A DNA stretch of 41,799 nucleotides from Actinoplanes sp. TBRC 11911 (GCF_012933445.1 NZ_JABBNC010000058.1:1-41799), one strand, 5' to 3'; positions 24,791-33,994 are shown, numbered from the stretch's first letter. The notes: generated by a model from the letters alone, not told the origin. Program-made: numbers and translations.

Positions 24791-25842
24791 CGCATTGCCT
24801 CCGCTCGTCTGCGGACGAAACTGTTGAGCAGGATCGCGCCCAGCAGCAGCGCGCCCAGGAAGAAGTAGAACCAGTCCGGGTTCCAGCCGGCGTACACGAT
24901 GCCCTGGTTGGCCATGCCGAAGATGAAGGCGCCGATCGCCGCTCCGATGACCGACCCGTACCCGCCGGTGAGCAGGCACCCGCCGACCACGGCCGCGACG
25001 ATGTAGATGAACTCGTTGCCGATGCCGACGCCGGACTGCACGGTGTTGAACGCGAACAGGATGTGCATGCCGGTGAACCAGGCCATGAAGCCGACCGCCA
25101 TGAACAGCCCGATCTTGACCCGGGCGACCGGCACGCCGACCGCGCGGGAGCTGGGCGCCGAGCCGCCGACCGCGAAGATCCAGTTACCGATGCGGGTGCG
25201 CAGCAGCACGTAGGTGCCGATGATCACGAACAGGATCCACCAGAGCAGCGTGATCCGGATCGAGACGCCGCCGACCGAGAACGACGACGCGAACACCTTC
25301 CGCGCCGAGTTGAAGCCGTCGATGTTCGACACGTCGTTGGTCGCGACGTTGCCGGTGATCGACCGGGTCAGCGCCAGGTTCAGCCCGCGCAGCATGAAGA
25401 ACGTGCCGAGCGTGACCAGGAAGCTGGGTATGCCCGTCTTCACCACCAGCAAGCCGTTGATGAAGCCGACGGCCAGCGCCACCGCGAGCGAGACCAGCAC
25501 GCCGATCCACATGTTGGTGGTGAACTGGTAGCTGAACATCGACGCCACCAGCGCCGACGACGTGACCGCGACACCGGCCGACAGGTCGAACTCGCCGCCG
25601 ATCATCAGCAGCGCCACGGCCACCGCCGGGATGCCGAAGGTGGAGCTGACGTACAGCACCGAGGACAGCGACTCGAACGGGCGGAACGGCGGCGCGACCG
25701 CGAAGAACACCAGGTAGATGACGATCGCGCCGACCAGTGCGCCCACTTCCGGCCGGGTGAGCAGCCGGGACAGCAGAGACCGGCGGGCGTACCGCTCGTC
25801 GGGTGCCGGCGCCGGGGCCGGCCGGGTCTGAAGGGTGGTCAT
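24787..25842 (-). CDS. Inositol/sugar ABC transporter permease, RbsC-like
   Basis: A 351-residue integral membrane permease of the CUT2 (ribose/inositol) family with about 9-10 predicted membrane helices. The GGEFDLSAG segment and LRGLNLALTRSI are characteristic. ATG overlaps the binding-protein stop (ATGA), and its own stop overlaps the ATPase start (GTGA). Together with the lipoprotein and the ATPase it should import myo-inositol in place of the IolT permeases used by Bacillus. Substrate is inferred from location. Confidence 0.9.
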   Translation of the reverse strand: MTTLQTRPAPAPAPDERYARRSLLSRLLTRPEVGALVGAIVIYLVFFAVAPPFRPFESLSSVLYVSSTFGIPAVAVALLMIGGEFDLSAGVAVTSSALVASMFSYQFTTNMWIGVLVSLAVALAVGFINGLLVVKTGIPSFLVTLGTFFMLRGLNLALTRSITGNVATNDVSNIDGFNSARKVFASSFSVGGVSIRITLLWWILFVIIGTYVLLRTRIGNWIFAVGGSAPSSRAVGVPVARVKIGLFMAVGFMAWFTGMHILFAFNTVQSGVGIGNEFIYIVAAVVGGCLLTGGYGSVIGAAIGAFIFGMANQGIVYAGWNPDWFYFFLGALLLGAILLNSFVRRRAEAMR

Positions 25843-26828
25843 CGTGTGCCTGCCGCGGCGAACTTGCCGACGAAGTCGACGTTGGCCTTGTCCACCAGGT
25901 ACGGACCGGTCAGGGTCGGCTTGCCACCGCCGAGGATGTTGCCGTTGGTCTTGTACAGCCAGATCCCGTCGATGGCGCTGTAGCCCTGCAGGAACGGCTG
26001 CTGGTCGATCGCCCACTGCAGCGCACCGGACTTGATCTGCGCCGGGATCTGCGGGTTGAAGTCGAAGGTGGCGACCTTCGCGCTGCTGCCCGAGTCCTTC
26101 ACCGACTGGATGGCGCGCAGCGCGAACGGCGCGCCGAGCGTGATGACCATGTCGATGCTCTTGTCCTGCTGCAGCTTGGCGGCGATGGTGGTCTGCACCG
26201 ACGGCTCGTCACGGCCGTTGACGTAGATCTTGTCGTACTGGCCGCCGAAGCCCTTCTGGACGCCGTCGCACCGGGCCTCGAGCTGCACCTGACCCTGTTC
26301 CTGAACGACGCAGAGCACGTGCTTGGCGCCGTCCTGCTTGGCCCGCGCGCCGGCCGCCTCACCGGCGACGCTCTCGTCGGAGCCGAAGTACGCCAGCGCC
26401 CCGGACTGCTCGAACGAGGTGATACCGGCGTTGAACGCGATCACCGGGATGCCGGCCGCGATCGCCTTCTTCACCACCGGGATCAGCGCCGGTGGGTCGG
26501 GCAGCGTGACCGCGATGCCGTCCACCTTGCTGTCGATGGCGCTCTGGATCAGGTTCGCCTGGTTGGCCGAGGTCGGGTCGGACGAGTACTTGAGCGTGAC
26601 GTTGTCCTTCGCCGCCGCGGACTCGGCACCCTTGCGGATGATGTCCCAGAACGTGTCGCCGGGCGCCGCGTGGGTGACCATGGCGATGGTGATCGCGGGG
26701 GTGTTCGCCTTGCCCGCGGTCACCGCGGCGCTGTCTTCCTCGGCCTTCTTGCCGCCGGAGCTACTGCACGCACCCGCGGTCACGGCCAGCCCTAGCGCCA
26801 GGCCAACCGCAGTGATCCTTTTCCACAT
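25839..26828 (-). CDS. Inositol/sugar-binding lipoprotein
   Basis: A 329-residue extracellular substrate-binding protein of the periplasmic-binding-protein I type (RbsB/IbpA-like). An N-terminal lipoprotein signal (MWKRITAVGLALGLAV) leads to Cys about 21 in TAGAC, followed by a Ser/Gly/Lys linker. The MVTHAAPGDTFWD segment and the IPVIAFNAG hinge fit the family. GGAGG lies 6 nt before ATG, a stronger ribosome site than elsewhere in the operon, in line with high expression of binding proteins. It is 28 bp after iolA. The ligand is inferred to be myo-inositol. Confidence 0.9.
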   Translation of the reverse strand: MWKRITAVGLALGLAVTAGACSSSGGKKAEEDSAAVTAGKANTPAITIAMVTHAAPGDTFWDIIRKGAESAAAKDNVTLKYSSDPTSANQANLIQSAIDSKVDGIAVTLPDPPALIPVVKKAIAAGIPVIAFNAGITSFEQSGALAYFGSDESVAGEAAGARAKQDGAKHVLCVVQEQGQVQLEARCDGVQKGFGGQYDKIYVNGRDEPSVQTTIAAKLQQDKSIDMVITLGAPFALRAIQSVKDSGSSAKVATFDFNPQIPAQIKSGALQWAIDQQPFLQGYSAIDGIWLYKTNGNILGGGKPTLTGPYLVDKANVDFVGKFAAAGTR

Positions 26829-26856
26829 ATGAGCCTCCAAGGGGGAGAAAAGGGCA

Positions 26857-28353
26857 TCAGGATGCCGTCGGGAAATGCAGTGACGCATCCGCCGGCGACG
26901 TGACATGCGGCCATCGCGAAGTGACGACCTTGGCTCGGGTGTAGAACGAGACGCCCTCGGGACCGTGGATGTGCCGGTCGCCGAAGAGTGAGTCCTTCCA
27001 GCCGCCGAACGAGTAGTAGGCCATCGGCACCGGGATCGGGACATTGATGCCGATCATGCCGACGTGCACCCCGCGCTGGAACGTGCGGGCCGCCTCCCCG
27101 CTGCTGGTGAAGATGGCCGTGCCGTTGCCGTACGGGTTGCTGTTGATGAGGTTGATCGCGGAGTCGACGTCGTCGGCCCGCACCACGGAGAGAACCGGTC
27201 CGAAGATCTCCTCGGTGTAGACGTCCATGGCGGGTTGCACCTGGTCGATCACCGTGGGTCCGACCCAGAAACCGTTCTCGTGGCCCGGGACGCGCAGCCC
27301 GCGCCCGTCCACCAGTACCTTCGCGCCCTGCTGTTCGCCGGTGCCGATCAGCGACTCGATCCGCTGCTTGGCGGCGGCCGTGACCACCGGGCCCATCTCA
27401 CTGCGCGGGTCGCGCCCGGGCCCGACCACCACGTCGGACGCCTTGCGGGACACCAGATCCATCAGCGCGTCGCCGGCCGAACCGACCGCGACGGCCGCGG
27501 AGATCGCCATGCACCGCTCGCCGGCCGACCCGAACGCGGCAGCGGTCAGATGCCCGGCGGCGAAGTCGAGGTCGGCGTCGGGCAGTACGATCGCGTGGTT
27601 CTTCGCCCCGCCGAGCGCCTGCACGCGTTTGCCGGTTTTAGACGCCATGTCATGGATATATCGTGCGATAGGGGTCGAGCCCACGAACGAGACCGCCGCG
27701 ACGTCGGGGTGGGCCAGCAGAGCGTCCACCGCTTCCTTGTCGCCGTGCACCACGTTGAAAACTCCGTCCGGCAGGCCGGCCTCACGCCACAGCCCGGCGA
27801 CGTAGTTCGACGCGGACGGGTCCCGCTCGCTGGGCTTGAGCACGAAGGTGTTGCCGCAGGCGATCGCCACCGGATGCATCCACATCGGCACCATGGCCGG
27901 GAAGTTGAACGGGGTGATGCCGGCGCACACGCCGAGCGGCTCGCGGAAGCTGAACACGTCGACGCCGGTCGAGGCCTGGTCGGAGTAGTCGCCCTTGAGC
28001 AGCTGCGGGATGCCGCAGGCGAACTCGACGACCTCGAGGCCGCGCTGCACCTCGCCGGCGGCGTCCGAGATGACCTTGCCGTGCTCGTCCGAGATGATCT
28101 CCGCAAGCTCCTTGGTCCGCGCGTTGACCAGCTCCCGGAAGGCGAACATGACCTTCGTACGCCGGCTCAGGGAGGCCTGGCTCCACTCCTCGAAGGCGGT
28201 CTTGGCCGCGGCGACGGCGTCGTCCACGTCGGCGATGGAGCCCAGCACCACCTCGTGCTGCTGCTCGCCGGTCGCCGGGTTGTAGACCGGGCCGCGCCGG
28301 TTGGAGCTGCCGGATCTGTACTGTCCGCCGATCCAGTGTTCGATGGTTGCCAT
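26857..28353 (-). CDS. iolA: CoA-acylating (methyl)malonate-semialdehyde dehydrogenase
   Basis: A 498-residue aldehyde dehydrogenase of the MmsA/IolA group, which converts malonate semialdehyde (or methylmalonate semialdehyde) to acetyl-CoA (propionyl-CoA) using NAD+ and CoA; it is the last step of inositol breakdown. The catalytic Cys is in FGSAGERCMA, and the NAD-site PFNFPAMVPMWMHP is typical of this CoA-dependent branch. ATG at 28353 follows AAAGGA; the preceding 11 codons are out-of-family. It lies 10 bp after iolD. It may also serve valine catabolism. Confidence 0.93.
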   Translation of the reverse strand: MATIEHWIGGQYRSGSSNRRGPVYNPATGEQQHEVVLGSIADVDDAVAAAKTAFEEWSQASLSRRTKVMFAFRELVNARTKELAEIISDEHGKVISDAAGEVQRGLEVVEFACGIPQLLKGDYSDQASTGVDVFSFREPLGVCAGITPFNFPAMVPMWMHPVAIACGNTFVLKPSERDPSASNYVAGLWREAGLPDGVFNVVHGDKEAVDALLAHPDVAAVSFVGSTPIARYIHDMASKTGKRVQALGGAKNHAIVLPDADLDFAAGHLTAAAFGSAGERCMAISAAVAVGSAGDALMDLVSRKASDVVVGPGRDPRSEMGPVVTAAAKQRIESLIGTGEQQGAKVLVDGRGLRVPGHENGFWVGPTVIDQVQPAMDVYTEEIFGPVLSVVRADDVDSAINLINSNPYGNGTAIFTSSGEAARTFQRGVHVGMIGINVPIPVPMAYYSFGGWKDSLFGDRHIHGPEGVSFYTRAKVVTSRWPHVTSPADASLHFPTAS

Positions 28354-28363
28354 TCGCTGTCCT

Positions 28364-30217
28364 TTAGAGGTAGAGCCGCTGGTCACGCTTGGCTTGCTCG
28401 TACGCCTCGCGAGCCGCCCGCGTTGTCGACAATTCGGATATTTCGGATACAGGCACGTCCCACCATGACTCGGACGACGGCACCGGGGAGAGCGGATCGG
28501 TCTCGATGTGCACGACCGTGGTCCGCTCGGCCTCCCGGGCCCTTTTCAGCCCGTCCCGCAGGTCGGCGATGGTCCGGCAGCGGATCACCGAGGCGCCCAG
28601 GCTCTCCGCGTTCGCCGCGAGATCCACCGGCAGGTACGCCCCGTCGTAGTCCTGATCGTCCGACCGGAACCGGTAGCTGGTGCCGAAACGCTGCGAGCCG
28701 AGCGACTCGGACAGCGCCCCGATCGACGCGAATCCCTGGTTCTGCACCAGCACGACGATCAGCTTCACGCCCTCGGCCACCGAGGTGACGATCTCCTGCG
28801 ACATCATCAGGTACGACCCGTCGCCGACCAGCGCGAACACCTCGCGGCCCGGGTCGGCCATCTTGATCCCCAGCGCCCCGGCGATCTCGAAGCCCATGCA
28901 GGAGTAGCCGTACTCGACGTGGTACTGCTTCGGATCGCGCGAGCGCCACAGCAGCTGCAGGTCCCCGGGCATGCTGCCGGCCGCCTGCACGACGACGTCC
29001 CGCTCACCGGCGGCCTCGTTCACCACCCCGATCACCTCGGCCTGGGCGGGCAGCGGGCCATGACCCATCCCGTACGCCTCGTCCACGCGCGCCTGCCACG
29101 CCGCGACATCCGTGGTGTAGTCCGTCGGCCAGCGGCTCCCGCCGAGCGCGACCTGCAACAGGGCGAGTCCGCTGCGGGCGTCGGCCACGATCGGATACGC
29201 GGACTCCTTGGCGGCGTCGAATCTCGCCACATTGATGTTGACGAATCGCACGTCCGGGTTCTGGAACGCCGTACGGGAAGCGGTGGTGAAATCGCTGTAT
29301 CGGGTGCCGACGCCGATCACGACATCCGCCTCGCGGGCCAGCCGGTTCGCGACCGGCGTCCCGGTGGAGCCGACGCCGCCCACCGAGTTCGGGTGATCCC
29401 AGCTCAGCGCGCCCTTGCCGGCCTGCGTGTCGGCGACCGGAATGCCGGTGGCGCGCGCGAACCCGTCCAGTTCGGCCGACGCTTCCGAGTAGATGACTCC
29501 GCCGCCCGCGATCAGCAGCGGTCTGCGCGCATTTTTCATGATATCGGCGGCACGTTGGACGAAATCGGGCTCGGCGACCGGCCGCGTGACGTGCCAGACC
29601 CGTTTCCGGAACAGCTCATCCGGGAAGTCGTACGCCTCGGCCTGCACGTCCTGCGGCAGGCAGATCGTGACCGCGCCGGTGTCCGCCGGATCGGTCAGCA
29701 CCCGCATCGCCCCCAGCAACGCGGCCGGCAGCTGCTCGGGCCGCCAGACCCGGTCAAAAAACCGCGACAGCGGCCGGAACGCATCGTTGACGCTCACGTC
29801 GTAGCCTTGCGGGCTTTCCAGCTCCTGCAGCACCGGCGCGGCGACCCGGGTCGCGAAGACGTCCGACGGCAGCAGCAGCACCGGGATCCGGTTCACGGTC
29901 GCCAGCGCCGCGCCGGTGAGCATGTTGGTCGACCCGGGCCCGATGCTCGCCGTGCACGCCATCGCGGACAGCCGGTTCTTCATCCGCGCGTAGCCGACCG
30001 CCGCATGCACCATGGCCTGCTCGTTGCGGGCGAGGTGATACGGAAGGTCTGCCTCGCCGGTACGCTGGGCCTGCAGCAATGCTTGCCCGACCCCGGCCAC
30101 GTTGCCGTGCCCGAAGATGCCGAAGCAACCGGCGATCGAACGCTGCTCCTCGCCGTCGCGCTCGGTCCACTGGTTGGCCAGGAACCGCACGACAGCTTGA
30201 GCGACGGTGAGTCTCAC
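28364..30217 (-). CDS. iolD: 3D-(3,5/4)-trihydroxycyclohexane-1,2-dione hydrolase
   Basis: A 617-residue thiamine-diphosphate enzyme (acetolactate-synthase fold) that opens the inositol-derived ring to 5-deoxy-glucuronate. The N-terminal RFLANQ and IFGHGNVAGVGQAL segments are typical of IolD. The central domain and the C-terminal ThDP motif (GDGSYLMM ... NQGF) are complete. GTG at 30217 overlaps the iolB stop (GTGA), which decides the start over a longer shadow frame. Length fits the family. Confidence 0.93.
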   Translation of the reverse strand: MRLTVAQAVVRFLANQWTERDGEEQRSIAGCFGIFGHGNVAGVGQALLQAQRTGEADLPYHLARNEQAMVHAAVGYARMKNRLSAMACTASIGPGSTNMLTGAALATVNRIPVLLLPSDVFATRVAAPVLQELESPQGYDVSVNDAFRPLSRFFDRVWRPEQLPAALLGAMRVLTDPADTGAVTICLPQDVQAEAYDFPDELFRKRVWHVTRPVAEPDFVQRAADIMKNARRPLLIAGGGVIYSEASAELDGFARATGIPVADTQAGKGALSWDHPNSVGGVGSTGTPVANRLAREADVVIGVGTRYSDFTTASRTAFQNPDVRFVNINVARFDAAKESAYPIVADARSGLALLQVALGGSRWPTDYTTDVAAWQARVDEAYGMGHGPLPAQAEVIGVVNEAAGERDVVVQAAGSMPGDLQLLWRSRDPKQYHVEYGYSCMGFEIAGALGIKMADPGREVFALVGDGSYLMMSQEIVTSVAEGVKLIVVLVQNQGFASIGALSESLGSQRFGTSYRFRSDDQDYDGAYLPVDLAANAESLGASVIRCRTIADLRDGLKRAREAERTTVVHIETDPLSPVPSSESWWDVPVSEISELSTTRAAREAYEQAKRDQRLYL

Positions 30218-31104
30218 GAACGCGTCCTTTCCTTGACGGTGCTCAGCGGCAGCCGTTCGTCGATCGGTGTGTCCACCCAACTCGTCCGTACCCAGCCGTG
30301 CGCCGGGTCGTCGCGCACCAGCCATTCCCGGTCGCCGGGGCCGGCCATCACGTTGAGGTAGTAGAGGTCGTAGCCGGGCGCGGCCATCGACGGCCCGTGC
30401 CAGCCGTACGGGATGAGCACGACGTCCCCGGAACGCACCTCGGCACACACGTCGATGGGCCGGTCCGGATGCCCGTACACGCGCTGGAAAGCGTGCCCGG
30501 CGGTCCCGGCCGGCGAGGGCGCCACCTCGAAGTAGTAGATCTCCTCCAGGCTCGACTCGCCGTCGCCGACCTCGTCGTGCTTGTGCGGCGGGTACGACGA
30601 CCAGTTGCCGGCCGGCGTCAGCACCTCGCACGCGATCAGCCGGTCCGCCTCGAACGCCTCCGGCGTGCAGAAGTTGTTGACCTGCCGGCTGGCCTGCCCG
30701 GCGCCGCGCAACTCGACCGCGACGTCCTCGGCCGGCCCGTACCGGAACGGCAGCTGACGCGACGCGCGCGCGGCCGGCAGCGCGAACCGTCCGCCGTTGG
30801 GCGCCCGCACGGTGACCGTGGAGTCGCGCGGCACGTACGCGAAATCGGTGACCCGGGAGAACACCGATCGCCGCCCGGTCAGCGTCATCCGCTCGTCGTC
30901 GCAGGTCACGTCGCAGCTGCCGGACAGCGGCAGCACCAGCATCTCGTCCGGTCCGGTGTAGAACCTCGCGCGCGCCCCGATCGCCAGATCCAGCACGCGC
31001 AGGCTGCTGTAGTGCCAGCCCGCGTTCTCCGGGGTCACCACCATCTCGAACGGCTTGACGGCGGTGCTCCCCCGGCGCATCAGCGGATTGACCCGGGCTC
31101 TCAT
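30214..31104 (-). CDS. iolB: 5-Deoxy-glucuronate isomerase
   Basis: A 296-residue cupin-fold isomerase that converts 5-deoxy-glucuronate to 5-dehydro-2-deoxy-gluconate. The metal-binding SSYPPHKHDEVG and EEIYYFEV motifs and the C-terminal IPYGWHGPSMAAPGY are clear IolB signatures. ATG overlaps the preceding aldolase stop (ATGA), and its stop overlaps iolD. Length matches the family (about 270-300). Confidence 0.94.
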   Translation of the reverse strand: MRARVNPLMRRGSTAVKPFEMVVTPENAGWHYSSLRVLDLAIGARARFYTGPDEMLVLPLSGSCDVTCDDERMTLTGRRSVFSRVTDFAYVPRDSTVTVRAPNGGRFALPAARASRQLPFRYGPAEDVAVELRGAGQASRQVNNFCTPEAFEADRLIACEVLTPAGNWSSYPPHKHDEVGDGESSLEEIYYFEVAPSPAGTAGHAFQRVYGHPDRPIDVCAEVRSGDVVLIPYGWHGPSMAAPGYDLYYLNVMAGPGDREWLVRDDPAHGWVRTSWVDTPIDERLPLSTVKERTRS

Positions 31105-31958
31105 AGCAGTCCCACCGCCCGGTCCACCGCGTCCCGCACGGTCCCGCCCGACGGATAGAGCAACGAACGGCCGATCACCAGACCCTGCACGGTGGGCAGG
31201 CTCAAGGCCTTGCTCCATTCCCCGTACGCCGCCTCGGCGTCCCCACCGAGGATCAGCGCCGGGAGCGTGGTCGCGGACATGACCCGTTCCATGTCGGCGA
31301 CGACCGGAACCTTCAGCCAGCTGTACGCGGATGTCGGCCCCAGACCGGCCGCGACCGTACAGGCGCGGATCATCGCGTCGGCGGTGAGCTCGTTGCGCAC
31401 CCGCCCGTCGACGCGGTGCGAGATGAACGGCTCGACCATGGCCATTCGGTGATGGGCGGCGAGGGCGCCGATCGCGGCGCCGCACGCTTCCAGCGTTTTG
31501 ACCGTGCCCGGGTCGTCGGGGTCGATGCGCAGCAGCATCTTGCCGCCCTCGAAGCCGGCACTGGCGATGCTGGCGGCGTCGTAGGCGGTGAACCGGTCGT
31601 CCATCTCGAAGGAGGTGCCGGCGAGGCCGCCGCGGTTCATCGAGCCGATCACGACTTTGTCGTCGAGCGCGCCCAGTAAGAGAAGGTCTTCGAGGATGTC
31701 GGGGGTGCCGAGCACGCCGTTGACGCCGGGGCGTTCCAGGGCGCTCTGGATCCGGTCGAGCAGGTCGACCCGGTTGGCCATGGCGAACGGGTCGGTGCCG
31801 GCCCGCAAGGCGCCGCGCGCCGGATGGTCGGCCGCGATGATCATGAGTTTGCCGTGCGGTCCGAAGAGGGTGGCCGGCCTGCGGCGGGCCGCGGCGGCGG
31901 CGGCGATCGCGGCCGGGCGGCGGGTCCGCGCGTCGAGCAGGGCGTCCAGGTCAGGCAT
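31101..31958 (-). CDS. Cgl0158-family (beta/alpha)8 barrel, probable DKGP aldolase
   Basis: A 285-residue class I aldolase-like TIM barrel of the Cgl0158 type found in actinobacterial iol loci. Visible segments are KLMIIAADHPARGA, GSMNRGGLAG, KMLLRIDPDDP and YSWLKVPVV, whose Lys may be the Schiff-base residue. Placed between iolC and iolB, it probably cleaves 6-phospho-5-dehydro-2-deoxy-gluconate to dihydroxyacetone phosphate and malonate semialdehyde, in place of IolJ. It overlaps the iolC end by 8 nt and the iolB start by 4 nt. Function is inferred from context; the family itself is poorly characterised. Confidence 0.82.
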   Translation of the reverse strand: MPDLDALLDARTRRPAAIAAAAAARRRPATLFGPHGKLMIIAADHPARGALRAGTDPFAMANRVDLLDRIQSALERPGVNGVLGTPDILEDLLLLGALDDKVVIGSMNRGGLAGTSFEMDDRFTAYDAASIASAGFEGGKMLLRIDPDDPGTVKTLEACGAAIGALAAHHRMAMVEPFISHRVDGRVRNELTADAMIRACTVAAGLGPTSAYSWLKVPVVADMERVMSATTLPALILGGDAEAAYGEWSKALSLPTVQGLVIGRSLLYPSGGTVRDAVDRAVGLL

Positions 31959-32913
31959 CGGTGGTCTCCCCGTTCCCGGTTTTCAGCAGGGCGTGCACTT
32001 CGCTTTCGGTAGGCATGGCATCGGCGCAGGACAGGCGCGAGGCGACGATGGCTCCGGCTGCGTTGGCGAAGCGCATCGCCGCCTCGAGTTCCCATCCGGA
32101 CAGCAGGGCGTGGCAGAGGGCACCGCCGAACGCGTCCCCGGCGCCCAAGCCGTTGACGACCTGGACGGGGACCGGCGGGACCTCGACCTGTTGTTTCTGC
32201 TGCGACGCCAGAACGCCGGCCGGGCCCTGCTTGATGACGGCCAGGTCGACGCCCGCGTCGTGCAGGGCTTGCGCGGCGTCGGCGGGCTTGCGGCGGCCCA
32301 CCGCGGTTTCCGCTTCGTCGAGATTGCCGACGGCCACCGTGGCGTACGGGAGGGCCTCGGCGTACCACCTTCTGGCCTCTTCCCTGCTCTCCCAGAACAT
32401 GGGTCGATAGTCCAGGTCAAAAACGGTGATGCCCGACTTATTGCGAAATTTCAGAGCATTTAGCGTCGCTTCCCTGCTCGGCTCCTGAGAAAGCCCCGTA
32501 CCGGTGATCCAGAAAATGTCGGCGTCTCTGATCGCCGCAAGATCGAGTTCGTCGGGTTTGATCTCCAGGTCCGGCGCCTTCGGATAGCGATAGAAATAGA
32601 GCGGGAAGTCGTCGGGCGGAAAGATCTCGCAGAAGGTCACCGGCGTCGGCAGCCCTTGCACCGGCGTGACAAACCGGTCATCGACTCCGAACCCGCGCAG
32701 TGCATCATGCAGGAACGCGCCGAACGGATCGTCCCCGGTTCGGGTGATCACCGCGCTGCGCCGCCCGTGCCGCGCCGCCGCGACCGCCACATTGGACGCG
32801 CTCCCACCCAGAAACTTGGCGAAGGTCTTGACCTCCCGCAGCGACACACCGACCTGCTCGGGGTACAGGTCGACGCCGATGCGTCCCATCGTCAGGACCT
32901 CAAATGCGGGCAT
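31951..32913 (-). CDS. iolC: 5-Dehydro-2-deoxygluconokinase
   Basis: A 320-residue PfkB/ribokinase-fold sugar kinase that phosphorylates 5-dehydro-2-deoxy-gluconate. MGRIGVDLYPEQVG at the N terminus, the FLGGSASNVAVAAARHG substrate site and the C-terminal NGLGAGDAFGGAL (catalytic Asp, anion hole) are diagnostic of IolC. ATG at 32913 follows GGAGG by 10 nt; an in-frame start at 33021 would add 36 residues without family character. It is the first gene of the operon, behind a leader of about 145 nt. Confidence 0.93.
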   Translation of the reverse strand: MPAFEVLTMGRIGVDLYPEQVGVSLREVKTFAKFLGGSASNVAVAAARHGRRSAVITRTGDDPFGAFLHDALRGFGVDDRFVTPVQGLPTPVTFCEIFPPDDFPLYFYRYPKAPDLEIKPDELDLAAIRDADIFWITGTGLSQEPSREATLNALKFRNKSGITVFDLDYRPMFWESREEARRWYAEALPYATVAVGNLDEAETAVGRRKPADAAQALHDAGVDLAVIKQGPAGVLASQQKQQVEVPPVPVQVVNGLGAGDAFGGALCHALLSGWELEAAMRFANAAGAIVASRLSCADAMPTESEVHALLKTGNGETTDA

Positions 32914-33064
32914 ACGTCGCGCACCTCCGGAGCGTCCTGCTCCCGGCAGATGATCAGAAAGAGGGCACGCCGCGACGTGCCGTATGCCGTGCTGGATAAC
33001 GGCGCGGTAGTTATCGATCATCGCCCCTGGTAGTCACCCGGCGACGCTATGTTTGCTGGCTTCG

Positions 33065-33093
33065 ATGTAATACTGTGGTGGCGCTCGCGTCAA
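33065..33093 (-). promoter_or_regulatory. iol operon promoter
   Basis: On the minus strand -35 TTGACG (33088-33093), 17 bp, -10 TTACAT (33065-33070; TATTAC at 33067-33072 is an alternative). It points at iolC, and the -35 box starts 3 bp from the palindromic operator. Confidence 0.55.
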
Positions 33094-33096
33094 TAC

Positions 33097-33110
33097 TTTG
33101 TCATGACAAA
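33097..33110. promoter_or_regulatory. GntR-type operator of the iol locus
   Basis: Perfect 14-bp palindrome TTTGTCATGACAAA, of the GT-N-AC kind bound by GntR/HutC regulators. It abuts the iol -35 box and lies 20 bp before the gntR start codon, so one dimer could control both directions. Confidence 0.7.
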
Positions 33111-33130
33111 CTGAAGAACGAGGGGGTGTC

Positions 33131-33889
33131 GTGACGTCGTCCACGCCGCGCAGCCCGGTACGCCCGGTCGAGGTCGACCGGACCAGCCCGGTGCCGCTCT
33201 ACTACCAGGTGGCCACTCGCCTGCAGGAGCTGATCGAGAGCGGCGAGATCGGCGTGGGCGCCCGCATCGAGAACGAGGTGGATTTGGCGTCGCGCCTGGG
33301 GGTTTCCCGGCCGACGACGCGGCGGGCCATCCAGTATCTGGTCGAGCGCGGCATGCTGGTCCGCAAGCGGGGCGTGGGGACACAGGTCGTGCATCCCAAG
33401 GTGAGGCGGCCGGTAGAGCTTTCTTCCCTGTACGACGACCTAGTGGCCGGCGACCGCGCACCCCGCACGGAGGTCTTGGACATCCGCCAGATGCCCGCGT
33501 CGGACGCGATCGCGGCAGCCCTGGAGATCCCGGCCGGCACCGAGGTGACGTGGATCGAGCGCCTACGGTTCGCCGGGGGTGAGCCGCTGGCCCTGATGCA
33601 CAACGCAATCCCGCTCGACGTGTTGCCGCTGTCCAAAGAAGATCTGGCCGAGCACGGCCTGTACGAGTTGTTGCGGCGGGCGGGCCACGTCCCCCGGATC
33701 GCGACGCAGGTGATCGGCGCCCGCTCGGCCACGTCCTCCGAGGCCCGCATCCTGGACGAGAAGCGAGGCGCGTCGCTGCTGACCATGACGCGCACAGCGT
33801 GGGAGGCAGGCGGCCGGGCCCTGGAGTACGGCAGTCACGTTTATAGAGCCTCGCGCTACAGCTTCGAGCTGAACCTGTCCGCCGGCTGA
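33131..33889 (+). CDS. GntR/HutC-family regulator of the iol operon
   Basis: A 252-residue regulator with an N-terminal winged helix-turn-helix at about residues 20-85 (LYYQVATRLQELI ... SRLGVSRPTTRRAIQYL) and a C-terminal UTRA ligand domain of the HutC subfamily. GTG is preceded by GAGGGGG at 5 nt. It is divergent from iolC across a 217-bp gap with a palindrome that suits a GntR dimer, so it probably represses the iol operon and itself, and is released by an inositol-pathway intermediate. It is analogous to GntR-type IolR of corynebacteria; homology to that protein was not tested. Confidence 0.92.
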   Translation: MTSSTPRSPVRPVEVDRTSPVPLYYQVATRLQELIESGEIGVGARIENEVDLASRLGVSRPTTRRAIQYLVERGMLVRKRGVGTQVVHPKVRRPVELSSLYDDLVAGDRAPRTEVLDIRQMPASDAIAAALEIPAGTEVTWIERLRFAGGEPLALMHNAIPLDVLPLSKEDLAEHGLYELLRRAGHVPRIATQVIGARSATSSEARILDEKRGASLLTMTRTAWEAGGRALEYGSHVYRASRYSFELNLSAG

Positions 33890-33923
33890 TCGCCCTTGGG
33901 CCTCCGCCTTCGACGTCGGCGCT

Positions 33924-33950
33924 GACGCCAACCGTCGCTGGCGTCTCTTT
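33924..33950 (+). terminator. Terminator after the GntR gene
   Basis: Stem GACGCCA / TGGCGTC with an 8-nt loop, followed by TCTTT, 35 bp after the stop. The best intrinsic terminator seen in the window. Confidence 0.6.
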
Positions 33951-33994
33951 ACGTCCACGTCACGCTGATCGGCTGGACTTTCTCACGCTCGGAC

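Noticed and set aside
26857..28788. Long forward frames opposite iolA and iolD
   Set aside because: Antisense shadows of well-supported minus-strand enzymes.
32914..33021. 36-residue N-terminal extension of IolC
   Set aside because: Lies in the leader, lacks kinase similarity and a ribosome site; GGAGG supports ATG 32913.
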